Part shown: piece after piece, positions 11,732 through 22,470 of the stretch
Layout of the letters: the number at the start of each line of letters is the position of its first letter
How positions within the stretch are numbered: the stretch's first letter is position 1
Assembly: GCA_036936605.1 (NCBI GenBank)
Contig: JAUPFV010000002.1
Coordinates: 251,617,305-251,681,304, forward strand
Source of the DNA: Limnanthes douglasii subsp. nivea
Taxonomy: Eukaryota > Streptophyta > Magnoliopsida > Brassicales > Limnanthaceae
DNA: 64,000 nucleotides
Direction: 5' to 3'
The notes under the pieces: model-generated
Databases searched by the model: none
Told to the model about the DNA's origin: nothing
The model's input: only the letters and a program-made list of their open reading frames with translations
Position numbers and translations under genes: made by a program

Positions 11732-11821
11732 GGCGAAGATACCTTGATCGATAGATCAAAAATCGAGTCTCGAATTTGTTTGTTTTCTGAAGTATTTTGT
11801 TTACATTTTTGTTGATCGAAG

Positions 11822-13111
11822 ATGAATTCAGAGGAAGGAGATAATCCACCTGTTCGAAAAGCTTTGGAGACGTTGAAATCTGATCTGCAAGAGAAAGAAG
11901 CAGGTAAGTCAATTCTGATTCAATCAAACCAATTTGATTTTGAAGGTAAAATGAATGAGTTGATAAGAAAAGTGGTGGAACTTGATGAATTTGCTAAAAA
12001 GAAGCAAGATAATAATGGCGCTAGACTTAGATCTAAAATAGCAAGAGGTGATCGGGATGATCAGTCGGATCCATCAAATGACGACGGCGACGTTCAATAT
12101 GTTCAGCGTAAAATACATTTTGAGCGTAAGAAGGAGCATAGTGGAATGAGAAAAAAAGAAAAGTTGCAGAAGCGACGGTATGAAGATTCTAGTGAAGAAG
12201 AGGATTTTGAAAATTCGGAGTCAGATGAAACACCAAGATATAAGCGTTTTCGAAGTCATTCAAAAGAAGGAGGATATGAATTTTGGCCAGCTAAAATGTA
12301 TAAGGAAGGAAGGCGAAAGAAGGGAAAACAAGTTTATTCTCCTTGGAAATTTGAAGAAGTGTATTCTCCTCGGAAATTTGAAGAAGTGTATTCTCCTCGG
12401 AAATTTGAAGAAGTGTATTCTCCTCGGAAATTTGAAGAAGGCGAAACAAGTTTGTATGCTACTGTGGGAATGAGAAACGAAGAACAGTTTGTTCAAGGAG
12501 TAGATTGGAGGGATTCACCGTTGATTAGTGCGATTAGATCTGTACCACTTCCGAGGCGGTTCGACATTTCTAAAATTGACAAGTTTGATGGAACTCAAGA
12601 TCCAGATGATCATATAGAGCAATTCAAGAATTATATGACTAATTTCGAGGACGATGATAAATTGGTTTGTAGAGCATTCTCTCAGACATTCAAAGGAACT
12701 GCACTAAAATGGTATAACAAGATTCCTAAGGAGTCCATTGCAAATTTTAGAGGCTTTTACACAGCTTTTCGAAGACAGTTTGTGGGAAGCAAAGAAATGA
12801 GAGCTAATGGAGATACGATAATACAATGTAAGCAAGCCGTGGGAGAAAAGTTGAAGGATTATACTAAAAGATTTGTGTCAACAAAAGCTGGATTCGATGA
12901 TTGTGAGGAAGTGGTGGCTATGGCAGCGTTCAGACGAGGATTGTTGCCAGGAGATTTCGCTGATGAAACAACAAGGCGTAGGGCATTAACGTTTAGAGCT
13001 CTCATGGCTCAGGTTGAAGATCAGATCAAAGTCGAAGAGTCTACTCGAGTTCGAGGAGGAAATAGTATTGTTCAGAAAGGAAATAGTCAAGTGAACGACC
13101 TGGTAAGTTGA
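11822..13111 (+). CDS. Gag of G3
   Basis: Open frame of 429 residues. The N-terminal third is charged with predicted coiled-coil character (LETLKSDLQEKEAGKS, MNELIRKVVELDEFAKKKQ). A basic/acidic region and four tandem copies of VYSPxKFEE (about residues 171-206) follow. The capsid core includes LPRRFDISKIDKFDGTQDPD, LKWYNKIPKESIANFRGFY and KDYTKRFVSTKAGFDDCEE. Role in the family: forms the virus-like particle in the cytoplasm. The frame ends at the internal deletion junction after VEDQIKVEES, so the zinc-knuckle/protease end is missing. An open capsid in an element lacking pol suggests it could be mobilised by enzymes supplied by a relative. ATG at 11822 is the first in frame, about 110 bp after the LTR. 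Confidence 0.88.
   Translation: MNSEEGDNPPVRKALETLKSDLQEKEAGKSILIQSNQFDFEGKMNELIRKVVELDEFAKKKQDNNGARLRSKIARGDRDDQSDPSNDDGDVQYVQRKIHFERKKEHSGMRKKEKLQKRRYEDSSEEEDFENSESDETPRYKRFRSHSKEGGYEFWPAKMYKEGRRKKGKQVYSPWKFEEVYSPRKFEEVYSPRKFEEVYSPRKFEEGETSLYATVGMRNEEQFVQGVDWRDSPLISAIRSVPLPRRFDISKIDKFDGTQDPDDHIEQFKNYMTNFEDDDKLVCRAFSQTFKGTALKWYNKIPKESIANFRGFYTAFRRQFVGSKEMRANGDTIIQCKQAVGEKLKDYTKRFVSTKAGFDDCEEVVAMAAFRRGLLPGDFADETTRRRALTFRALMAQVEDQIKVEESTRVRGGNSIVQKGNSQVNDLVS
12332..12439 (+). repeat. 27-bp coding tandem repeat in G3 gag
   Basis: Four head-to-tail copies of a 27-bp unit encoding VYSP(W/R)KFEE, at 12332, 12359, 12386 and 12413. The last three are identical at the nucleotide level, so the expansion is recent. 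Confidence 0.95.
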
Positions 13112-13604
13112 AGTTGAACCCAGAAAATGTACATTTGGAGTCCGATCTGGTAAGTTTCTGGGGTATGTGATTAGTGAAAGATGAATTGAAGTGGATCCAG
13201 AACAGTTGAAGGCTCTGATATCAATGTCTTCACCTCGGAATATCAAAGAAGTGCAAATGTTAACAGGCAGGTTAGCAGCTCTGAACAGATTCATTTCTCG
13301 TTTTTCAGATAAGTGCTTGCCTTTTTTCCAGGTGCTGCGTCGACCAAATAATTTTGAGTGGACTTCGGATTGTGAAGAAGCTTTTATTAAGATAAAAAAT
13401 CTTTTGTCCTCTCCTGAAATATTATCAAATAATTTTGTTCTTCATACTAAGGACAAGCACCTCGGAAAATTGGCTCCGAATTGGGAGGGTCCTTATGAAG
13501 TCAAAATGAAGGTCAAGTCAGGGTCATATAGGTTGTCTGATCGTGAGGGGAGGATGCTCAAACACCCTTGGAATATAGAACATTTGAAATTATATTGTGA
13601 GTAA
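13112..13604 (+). pseudogene. pol remnant of G3, RT connection fused to integrase end
   Basis: After a large deletion the sequence resumes in the RT thumb/connection (GKFLGYVISE, a stop, then VDPEQLKALISM, LTGRLAALNRFISRFSDKC, NNFEWTSDCEEAF). At about 13445 it jumps to the C-terminal end of integrase (KLAPNWEGPYEV, GSYRLSDREG, HPWNIEHLKLYCE), which normally closes the polyprotein. Everything between (RT end, RNase H, integrase zinc and catalytic domains) is gone. The frame 13191-13604 is open across the junction and would give a 137-residue chimera; I do not assume it is made. Confidence 0.85.
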
Positions 13605-13840
13605 AATTGAACTTCGAATTTTTACAAGACAGACATACTCTTTCCTTATCTGTTGGCCCAGAAAGGTTTTAATGAGGTGTCTGGTTAAAATTGAATTTCA
13701 TAATAAAATTTCTTTTGGCCATTGGTTGTTTAATATGATGAATGATTTTTTATTTTGGTAACTTGGCAAAGACTGATCATCTTTGAAAGTTGACCAAAAG
13801 TAATTTTCCAAAGCAATAGCTTTGAAGAAACAACCTATTT

Positions 13841-14205
13841 CGAGGTGCCACGTCTTATGAGTGCATCTAATTTTCGAGGTGCCACGTCTTATGAGTGCAT
13901 CTAATTTTCGAGGTGCCACGTTTTATGAGTGCATCTAATTTTCGAGGTGCCACGTTTTATGAGCGCATCTAATTTTCGAGGTGCCACGTTTTATGAGCGC
14001 ATCTAATTTTCGAGGTGCCACGTTTTATGAGTGCATCTAATTTTCGAGGTGCCACGTTTTATGAGTGCATCTAATTTTCGAGGTGCCACGTTTTATGAGC
14101 GCATCAAATTTTCGAGTGCAACGTTTTATGAATGCACTGAATTTATGAAGTATTACATTTTACGAGTGCACCGAATTTTTGAGGTGTCATATTTTGTAGT
14201 TGTGT
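13841..14205 (+). repeat. 34-bp tandem repeat array in G3
   Basis: Eight near-identical 34-bp units starting at 13841, 13875, 13909, 13943, 13977, 14011, 14045 and 14079, each containing CGAGGTGCCACGT(C/T)TTATGA, followed by two to three decayed units to about 14205. Every good unit contains GCCACGT, an ACGT-core sequence of the type bound by plant bZIP factors. Open frames over this region merely follow the repeat. Confidence 0.95.
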
Positions 14206-14339
14206 TATATTTAAGCAATTAAATAACAAACCAGTGTTAAAAAAATTGTTATATGTAGAAAAGAAATTTCATTAAGCAATTAAATATATATTCTACCAAA
14301 CAAAGTTTATGGCTTAAGCATAACAAAAAGGAGGAAGTA

Positions 14340-14790
14340 CTTAATAAAAATGAATAGTTATAATGTGGTTCTTAGTTGTCCTCTGACGAATTTTCCGAGG
14401 ATTCAGATTCTTCTGATGATTTCGATGCTACTTCGAACGCTTCCATTGGACGGTTTGCCTCGGGAATTTGCTTTCAAAATTCTGACAAGCATCAAGGACC
14501 CAACCTTCAGCCTTCTTAATAGCATCTTTCTTTTCTTGTTCTAAGTTTTTTCGAAGTGTATTCATCTCAGTGTTGCAGCGTTCTAAGTCTTCCTGGGTTT
14601 TCTTCAAAAGTTGCTCAACTTCGGAACGCTTTTTATATTCGTCGGAAATAGCAAGAGCATGTATGGAGTTCAAAGTTTGAAGATCTTGATGATGGGTTGT
14701 TTCCATGGCTTGAACTCTCCTTGTGGTCGGTGAGAAGTTTTTCCTTCTATGCTTCGAATTCTTGAAGTGTTTTGTCTTTTGAAGATTTCT
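14340..14790 (-). pseudogene. 3' part of G3 antisense gene, coiled coil with acidic tail
   Basis: On the - strand this encodes a helical, heptad-like segment (KKRSEVEQLLKKTQEDLERC, NTEMNTLRKNLEQEKKDAIK) and then, after a frame change near 14440, an acidic end (ASKSSEESESSENSSEDN, stop at about 14369). It lies directly downstream of the TPX2-derived part in the same orientation. I do not recognise the family; antisense proteins with coiled coils occur in Tat-lineage elements. Frameshifts indicate decay. Confidence 0.5.
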
Positions 14791-15960
14791 CAGCCTCGGT
14801 TTCTTTCCTAGCCTTGATCTTATGGTCGAACTCAGCTCTTTCCACCGCACGGTGTTCCACATGGAGATTGAATCCATGTACTTCAGTTAGTGCTATACGC
14901 ATTTTCTCCGGTAGAGGAATGGGGTCCTCTTTTAGAATAGGTTGTGCCTTGAATATCCTTCTCTTTGCCTTTTCTCTTTCTATTTTTGCTCTTTCTGCCA
15001 TCTCCCTCTGTACTTCTTCTTCATGCCTTATTAAACTTTCGAGTTCAAAAGGATGTTCGTTTATGCACTAGATGTGGTTTAATATGGAGTTCAAAAGGTT
15101 CTGGCTTTGTGCACTGTCTGGGCTCTGGTTTTGGAGGAATCACTGGAAAATCAGTTGTGTAAGGATATGGGGTGGCCTTGGGAACCCTGGATCTTTCTTC
15201 CTCCAGCTGCTTATGTATGACTTCAGTTACAAGTTTTTTAACTTTCTCAGCTCCTCTTTCTTCAGTTCGGAGATGAAACGGATTTGGTGTCGTATTTCTA
15301 GGGAGGGGATTTTCATGATGAGATTCTGATTTTAAAGAGAGCTTGTCAAACAGGTCAGCAACAGAAGCAGGTGACGGCATCCGGTCGTCTGTTGCAAAAT
15401 GGAATTATCGGGCTCCTCTTGTTCTAGCTCCATTGAACTCTTCGGTGGTGGACGAGCCCTGAGTAATGCATGAAGCGCTGGAGTTTTTGGTTCAGTAAGA
15501 TGAGGTCTCCACTGTTTCGTATGTTGAGATACTTCTGTCGAGACTATTGAAGATGTTTCAGCATTCTGGTTGGCCCTGGCCATTGTTTCTAGATGGAATT
15601 CCTGAAATTCAGGAGGCTGTGGGGTACTTCTCTCTAAGGTAGGCAAAGTTGGAGCTTGGAGAATCTTCTTGTTAATAGGCCTAGCTTTAAATTTAGGCAT
15701 ATTGGCCAGCATCTCCTCCTCTAGCTCAGCTGTGCTCTTGAGTTTGATAGGACGGCTCCGCTGAGCTGTCTCAAATTCAGGTTCCTTTGGCCTAGTCAAA
15801 GTGAGTGTAGGTTTATTATGCGAGAAAGAATTTTTAATGTGCGGCAGTGACAAGTCTCTTGTGCTTGATTGAAACTTGTTCATCATTTCAGCCATAGAAA
15901 CAAATGGTGCTGCTTGCTCCCGGGAATAGACTTTTTTTTCCTGTTCTCTTTAGAAGTTTT
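14790..15960 (-). pseudogene. TPX2: Captured TPX2 gene fragment inside G3
   Basis: The - strand encodes three consecutive blocks of the microtubule-associated spindle protein TPX2. Block one (15925-15390): APFVSMAEMMNKFQS, LTRPKEPEFE, KFKARPINKKILQAP, QEFHLETMARANQNAE, EPKTPALHALLRARPP. Block two (15395-15060, other frame): HFATDDRMPSPASVADLFDK, PRNTTPNPFHLRTEERGAEK, YPYTTDFPVIPPKPEPRQC. Block three (15040-14790): EREKAKRRIFKAQPILKEDP, HRAVERAEFDHKI. Order and spacing follow the plant TPX2 C-terminal half, but the segment with the second FKARPLNKK-like motif is missing between blocks one and two, and an extra stretch with a stop interrupts PEPFELES. No intron-like sequence separates the blocks, so the source was probably a spliced transcript. 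The endogenous TPX2 binds spindle microtubules and Aurora kinase; this copy is not expected to. Confidence 0.88.
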
Positions 15961-17640
15961 GTTGGCCGTTGAAGGGAACAAGATTGAACTGCTACTGACA
16001 AGAACTAGCTTTGTTTTATGTGGCAAGTTGAGAACTTTTGCATTAATGAATAGAGAAAACAAATAGAACATCTCAAAATTCAAGCGCACATCAATACTTG
16101 ATTAAGAGGAAATGGACAAGTGGAATGAATACTTGAGTGCAAGAAGCTCTAGTTGTGTGTGAGAAGCATTTACTTCTTCGCATAATTTCTTTGCTGCAGC
16201 TTCTAAATTAGCAAAAGATCGAATGATAGAAGTTACCTCGTCGGATGTGCCAAAAGTGGGAACAATGGAAGGACGGTTAAGAGGAATAATCGCATTGGAA
16301 CTGGGATAGCTTCGACAGGTATTGAAGGACTGGTGTTGGTAGGATGAGATTCTTCGCAGGTAGGTATAAAGTCGCCGCTCGAGTTGAAATCGTCGAGGTT
16401 AAGATAATCATTCTCTTGGCTGTCTCCAAGTCTCAGTCCTCCTTGAGAATTTTCTTCGATGGAAGTCTTCTTGTGCGCCTTGGATGGTTCGCCCTCTTTT
16501 GCAATTGAAGGCAACTGAGAGTCAGTCACTTTTCTTTTTCCTTTTTTAGTGGGCCTCAAAGTATTGGGTGGACTAGCACCAGGGTAGTAGGAGTAGAGAA
16601 ATTTTTTTAGAGCGAGAATATACGGAGGAATGAGTGGCTTTAAGTTTTCTTTTACAGAGGCAACGATGTCCTCATAAAGAATAATATGAGCCTTTTTTAA
16701 TCTATTCCTTTCCACTTATGTTGGAGGGCCTTTCTCTTTATCCGCTTTGGTAGCGGTAAAGTTTGCCTATTCAGCCTCAGAATTTTCTTCCTCTTTGTGA
16801 GAATCAACTTCAACATTTGATTCAATTGCCTCAGAGTCAATTTCCTCTTCGGTGGTTTCATCGCAAAGTATGGGGGGTTGTGATTCAATGTGAGCTTTTT
16901 TCTTTTTCTAAAGGAATTTGTTGACTAGCTTTGGCTGCAACGTCAACTATTTCCTTTGGGGGAGGAGATGAGGTTGATGGTAGTGTAGTGTCTGAAGAAG
17001 TTTCTATATCATCTCCCATGGCGAGGCAAGTTCTTTTCTTGTGAGGTATGGGTTGAGTCACTTCGACTTGTGGGTTAAGTAGTATGATGGAAGAGTTAAC
17101 TTCGAATTGAAGAAGAGGCGCTTTGGATTTTAGTTTTTTGGGATGTTGATGTTTTGGTGGAGGAAGAATTTTCAGAACAGGAGTTTCGATGTGGTTTTAA
17201 GAATGGAGCAGACGAATAATTCCGAGGAGGTTTAGTTTGAGGAGTAGAAGGTTGTTGGCTAGATTCTGGGATTGAAGCTAAGGGTGAAGATGAAGTAGCA
17301 AGGTTGGGATCGAAGTTACCGTATTTGAAGGTGGTAGAAGAAAAGTGAGGACCGTTGTAGATCAACCCAGCAGCTCTGTATTCTTCAGCTCTCTCTCCAA
17401 TACAAAGATAATCGTAGGGCACCAAATACTTGATTACTAGAACCTGGGAAGAGAGATTTCTTTGGTTTTCTTGGTTTTCTGGGTTTAGATCTTTTGTATT
17501 TGGGATATCTTCTCATACAACAGGTGCTGATCTGGGAAGTTGTTTCTGTGACTGAACAAAATGGTGTTTCTGAAGAAGATAGCTGGAGATGAAGATGAAG
17601 GTTGATGAAGAGCAAGATGAAGATGGCTTAAGAAAGAAGT
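15961..17640 (-). pseudogene. 5' part of G3 antisense coding region
   Basis: Several overlapping - strand frames upstream of the TPX2 piece: a basic start (17519-17385, RRYPKYKRSKPRKPRKPK), VPYDYLCIGERAEEYRAAG (17425 onward), a proline/serine-rich linker, an acidic stretch (16890-16700) and LKPLIPPYILALKKFLYSYY with KKGKRKVTD (16715-16500). Frame changes and stops divide it, through decay or unrecognised introns. I do not recognise the protein. It continues in the same direction into the TPX2 fragment, so a single antisense transcript would be chimeric. Confidence 0.45.
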
Positions 17641-17674
17641 GGTTTATTTAAAAAGTTCTCAGTGAAGGTGGAGC

Positions 17675-17690
17675 TAAGTATTTATAGTTG
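17675..17690 (-). promoter_or_regulatory. TATA box of the G3 antisense gene
   Basis: CAACTATAAATACTTA on the - strand lies about 60 bp upstream of the first readable antisense coding sequence. It supports a separate antisense promoter inside the element. Position and consensus only. Confidence 0.4.
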
Positions 17691-17764
17691 AAAGAAAGTG
17701 ACGTTGAGTCACTGGGTGGAATGTGAAACGTGGAGGAAAACGTGTTGTGTCATAGACCTATCAA

Positions 17765-18015
17765 GAAGGGTCTAGTCAGTCTTTCGAGTAGGGGTCAGAA
17801 AATTCGAAGCATAAGTAAAGTTATCTCTCCTGTCAGAAGATTCGAAGTGGAGGCAAAGTTGTATTTCGAGTTGGCAAATTCGAAGTAAGTGGGGAGTTTA
17901 TTTGCACTTATTCTTAGTTTCGAAGTGAGATTGCAAGTCATTGGGCTTAATCATAATGAAGGGGCTGGATGAAGGAAGTTTTATTCACTTGGAGTAATGT
18001 TCGAAGAGCGAATAG
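17765..18015 (-). promoter_or_regulatory. TTCGAAG cluster upstream of antisense start
   Basis: Several TTCGAAG or TTCGAG words occur within about 250 bp (17782, 17801, 17838, 17860, 17878, 17923, 18000), just upstream of the antisense TATA box and before the 3' LTR. TTCGAA contains abutting TTC and GAA half-sites reminiscent of heat-shock elements, but spacing is not canonical. The same word is also frequent elsewhere in G3, so part of this is element composition. Confidence 0.35.
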
Positions 18016-18041
18016 TTCTTATAAATTGTCTGTATAAGAAC

Positions 18042-18053
18042 TAGGGGGGCTAC
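18042..18053 (+). other. Polypurine tract of G3
   Basis: TAGGGGGGCTAC immediately precedes the 3' LTR, the position of the plus-strand primer. Confidence 0.6.
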
Positions 18054-18330
18054 TGATAAGGAAATATATTCTTTAGGGACCTAAATGTAATTAATAAGGA
18101 CTTAATTGATAAGTTCTATTAATATAGAGTTTAATTAAGCCTTATAAGAAATATAGGGACTGAACTGTAAATATCCCTTTATGTAACCGCTTTTGTAACT
18201 AACTTGATAGGCCTATTTAAAGAGGCTGGGGAGGTTGATTACGCCTATGAAATATTTAGAGGAGAAAGACAATATTCACTTCTAAATAATCTCTATGTTG
18301 ATTCTAAGAAGTTACTTTCTGTTCATACAA
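18054..18330 (+). repeat. 3' LTR of G3
   Basis: 277 bp, 274 of 277 positions identical to the 5' LTR, followed directly by the target duplication GAAGA. Confidence 0.95.
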
Positions 18331-18335
18331 GAAGA

Positions 18336-20121
18336 TAGTTAGGTAAAAGATTTATGCAAATCAAATAAAATCTGTTACGGTTCACACTAGCATATACAAT
18401 GGTCCTGATAAGTTTTATAAAAGTTAATAAAAAATTCAGCTAATATAAACCTATCGTACAATCGATGTATGTGATGCCAATACCTTCGATTGGGATAACA
18501 ATTAACATTTGAGGTCCAAATTTATCATTTTGTTACATCATGCCAATTTTTTTTAACTTTACAATAACATGGAATGTTCGATTGGACACTTCATGATTAA
18601 ACCGTGATGCAACCAATATTAGCAGCTAAAAATTTTGAAAACCAAACGACAAGTACAACCATGACATAAATTTAGATAAATGTTGTTAATAATATAAAAA
18701 ATTATGATCATTTTGGTTACTGTAACCTATGCGAGTGTAAACATTTTGTTATTACAGTGAATACCCCAATTTTAGATCTTATTTTAGTTGTTTGTAAAAT
18801 TGTAACTGTTATATATATTTGATATTTAATATCATATGAATCTCAACATATTACATAATGCAATACAATAGATCATAATACTTTATCTAAACACAAATCC
18901 ATATATAATACATAACATAAAAATAAAATAAAGTGTAAGAAATAATAAATAAAATATAATTTGAAGCATCAATATTTTAGATATAAATTTTGTTTCAAAG
19001 TGATTAAGTAATTATTATATATAATCAAATATAGAGACAACGTAATATGCAAAAGTTAACTATTGCTCGATAAATATTGCATAAAATATAATTTAAATAC
19101 AATATATTGATCAAAATGCACAAAAGTTTCATATTTAATGTAAAACACCGATGCTTTATAAATACATAAACAGTTTCTTGTCAGATTATCTAGAAATGGA
19201 TTTTCCGTGACAAAACATATTATTTGAGAAATCTCAATCTGACTAGCGATGGTACTTTGCTTACTTAACTTATTTTGTGGGGTGAAAAACAAACTTATTT
19301 AATATAAAACGAGCCAGTTTTTTCATAACTCATATATAGATAGTATGAGTATTTATGTCAAATGGATATATATATATATATATATATATATTATTTGAAA
19401 ATAAAAACTATCTTAATTTCCAAATGAAACAATTTATTTATTTTAAAATATAATATTTAAAATCATATTTATTTTTATAAAAGTAACAAGAATTATATTT
19501 TAATAGATTATATATATATATATATATTGAATTAAAAAATATCAATTTTTAAATGTATTATAAAATTTTGATTTAAATTATAAACATACCAAAATAATTC
19601 GGTATAAATAAAGTATGATGTATTTATATAGAAAATATAAGTATGAATTAATGTAAAAATACAAATCTATACGAAAATAAATACAACCACATATATTCCA
19701 AATACAAAGTTAGTTTTAATAAATACTTAAATCAGTGAATTAAGAATAAACCATTGCATGATCGTTCGACTATGGTATTTCTTTTAATTCTTTTAATTCA
19801 GTTTTTGGGTTTTAAAATATCTTGTTGGTTTCTTCAAGACGATTTCCACAAGTTTAGTTGGCACATGGTTTTTTCTCCAGAACTACCACGTTGAACTAAA
19901 GTCAATTTAGAAAACTTTATACATATAATCCTTCACTTTTAATATCTTTACTCTTTGAAATATTTATTTATTTATTCTATCATTAATTAATTTATTGTTA
20001 ATAAAAATAAAGTATGTTAGAAAAAATACAAACAATGAAATATTGTGTTTTTTAATTGAATTTATTCTCGAATATGATGCAAATTTGATAAACCGCTATC
20101 TGGTCAGCAAATAAGCTCATG

Positions 20122-20153
<32 letters not shown>

Positions 20154-20509
20154 CTGATATGATTTAGATATTGGGCATTGTTCGGTTTTAGTCTTTTAAT
20201 CTAGTTTTATATGATTATTGTAGATTTTGCTTTGGTATTTTTTTTGTGAACATGTAGGATCGAAAGCTACTAAATTTGCAGCTCGTGGATTAAACAACAA
20301 CATTACAATCAAATTATCGAGTTGTAACTGTATAAACACGTATAAAGTTGTTTAGATGTATATGTAAAGACATACACACAATTTCTAGAGAAATGTGTTA
20401 ATGGTGGTATTTGTTATGTTACTACATTGATAAAAAATGTTAAACTAGTGGTGTCGAATTTACGTTAATAAGAGAATTATCCATTTGGTTAAATGATTTG
20501 TTTTGGGAC
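18336..20509. other. AT-rich spacer with TA microsatellites
   Basis: No gene recognised. Contains three (TA)n tracts: about 19366-19391, 19508-19528 and 20123-20152. A - strand open frame at 19056-19292 has no recognisable motif. Confidence 0.65.
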
Positions 20510-22470
20510 GACTTTAGGCACTTTAAGTAGTAGGCTAAGCATAAGCCCAATGAGGGATTTTATGTATTATTTGGACAATAGATCTCAAAGACCCACATTG
20601 GTCACTATAAAATAACTTTTCCCCTTTTGGTGGAGAATAAACAATTATTTTTCTAATTTGGCATTTATTATTCTTTTTGTCTCTCTAAATTTATTACCTA
20701 GTAAGTTTTGGTGAGCCGAATTATGTCTCATCAGTAGCGCCTCTAGTGGGAGAGATACGAGCTAGTGCTCGAAAGGAACTTTTAAAACCAAACCACTCTT
20801 TCACTTCCACATAAAGCTTCATCTAAATGAGTACTTAAAGAACCTCTAGTATATCTTCTTGTCCTTTGGAACATGGGACGCGGTCGCATGGCTCGCTCAG
20901 CTCAACTATAGGGGAAAAGACTACTACTCGCATGCCAGACCACGAGTGGAGAAGGACTTCTTAGTGAATGCCACTCGTATGGCTAGAGTAAATACACCAT
21001 GAAGTGGGAAGGTACTTAGCTAACCCAGGTCTAAGTCCAAGGTCCATCTTAAGGAGCTTGGTAGGGAGATGACCGAGGATGACGCTTACGAGTTTTTTGC
21101 ACTTGGTGGACCGGGTCGAGCTTAGAGCTCCTCTGAAAAAGATGGTTGGGAATAGGTGAAGAGCGTGTCCGAATCCGTAAGTAAGGGTGATAAGCCTCTC
21201 TCTCTTAATAATTCATAGTGTCATCGAGAAAATCATAAGTTTAAGATGTACAAACGGAGCGTGAGTGCCCACAAAGATCCTAGGGTAAACTAAAGAAGGG
21301 ATGATAAAAATTCTTAACATGGAGCTTAGGCACCACCGCCCAAGCACCCTACTAGAGGGATGTCAGGCGCGGGAGGACGACAAAGTGTTAACGTCTCAGA
21401 TCATGAACCTCGAGCGAGGAAACCACTTATGGACTGGAGTCCCACCTATATGCACTTTTTAGAAATCAGTTTGATGAAAGAAAGATATCGAGTGGTCACG
21501 AGGACCATGTAATATTTTGCTAACAATATAGTGGATAAAGCTTAAGGATGACACACAATATTTTATGCGCAAAAATTATAGCATTGAGGAGCACCGCAAA
21601 GAGGTGGTTGTTGCATTTTTAGCCAGGGGCTTCTTCACAGGATTCTCTCGTCATAATAGGTGTTGAGGATGAAAGTTTGTACTTTCAGTGCGTTACTAGA
21701 GCAGGTTAATGCGCATGTTTTCTTTTAAGAGACTATATTTTCTTAATGACTTATGAACAATGCACTCAGACTTTATAACTAGTCCATAGTGTAAAACTAT
21801 GTGATCATGTCGAAGGAAAGTAGAGCCTCCGAATAACTTAAGCTACAAAAGTTGATAACAAACTGTGTTTCATTGCCCACCATTGTACTAGAACATATAC
21901 CATTAGTTCAAGATCATACCCCAAGATAGTAGTAGTTCGCGACATGTCGTACTATCCATATAGGTATGATACGGGATAGAATACAGGGAATATGGATGAG
22001 GTGTGAGGATTATACCAAACTAATTGATATCGTGAAATAAATTTAACAAGAGATGAGAGACGATGCCAAGTTTACGCATTTTCTCTCAAGTTAAGCCTCA
22101 AGAGACTAGAAATGGTAATTTCTAAAAGTACTATAATGACGTCGGTTATAGCACCAAAGACTGCACAATGTTGAAGGAATAAATTCAAATTTTGATAGAT
22201 CATGACAAGTGTTGCAGTATGTGAAGTACAATGGCATGGAAAAATGGAATATGTTGGGATCCACCAGGGCAAGAGGATCGAGGATTCGTCGGGTTATTCC
22301 AAAATAAAAGTATAATCGTGTCATTACATAACATAATTTGGCCAAATAATTATCTAGATCGTGGCCCAAGACACAACAAAGAGTAGGCCATCCCCGCAGG
22401 TGAGTATATGGACTCACACCCCAAGTGTTGTATCTTCTGAGTTAATCTGGGTGGAAAGAGGACCTTAATA
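20510..22470 (+). mobile_element. Old Gypsy relic
   Basis: An LTR-like end (TATAAAATAA at about 20609, transcript-leader-like sequence, GTTTTGGTGAGCCGAA) is followed at about 20734 by AGCGCCTCTAGTGGGAGAGA, a degraded TTGGCGCC-type primer site. Scattered gag similarity follows: KELGREMTEDDAYEFF (21052), RKNYSIEEHRKEVVVAFLA (21570), and YNDVGYSTKDCTMLKE with IQILIDHDK (22127-22210), the C-terminal gag motif of Tat-type elements. Stops everywhere. No 3' LTR found. Confidence 0.6.

Larger units (their letters stand above)
11435..18330 (+). mobile_element. Non-autonomous Gypsy element G3
   Basis: Complete 6896-bp element: 277-bp LTRs at both ends, a 5-bp target duplication GAAGA (11430-11434 and 18331-18335), a primer binding site after the 5' LTR and a purine-rich tract before the 3' LTR. 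It keeps an open gag but has lost protease, RT core, RNase H and integrase core. Between the pol remnant and the 3' LTR lies about 4.4 kb holding a 34-bp tandem repeat and an antisense coding region that includes a captured TPX2 fragment. Gag type points to the Tat lineage, in which antisense ORFs before the 3' LTR are known. Near-identical LTRs indicate recent insertion. Confidence 0.93.

Noticed and set aside
12260..12496. Repetitive - strand frame (FFKFPRRIH...)
   Set aside because: Shadow of the VYSPRKFEE coding repeat in G3 gag.
14031..14222. Repetitive + strand frame (SASNFRGATFYE...)
   Set aside because: Only the translation of the 34-bp DNA repeat; 34 is not a multiple of three, so it cannot be selected as a protein repeat.
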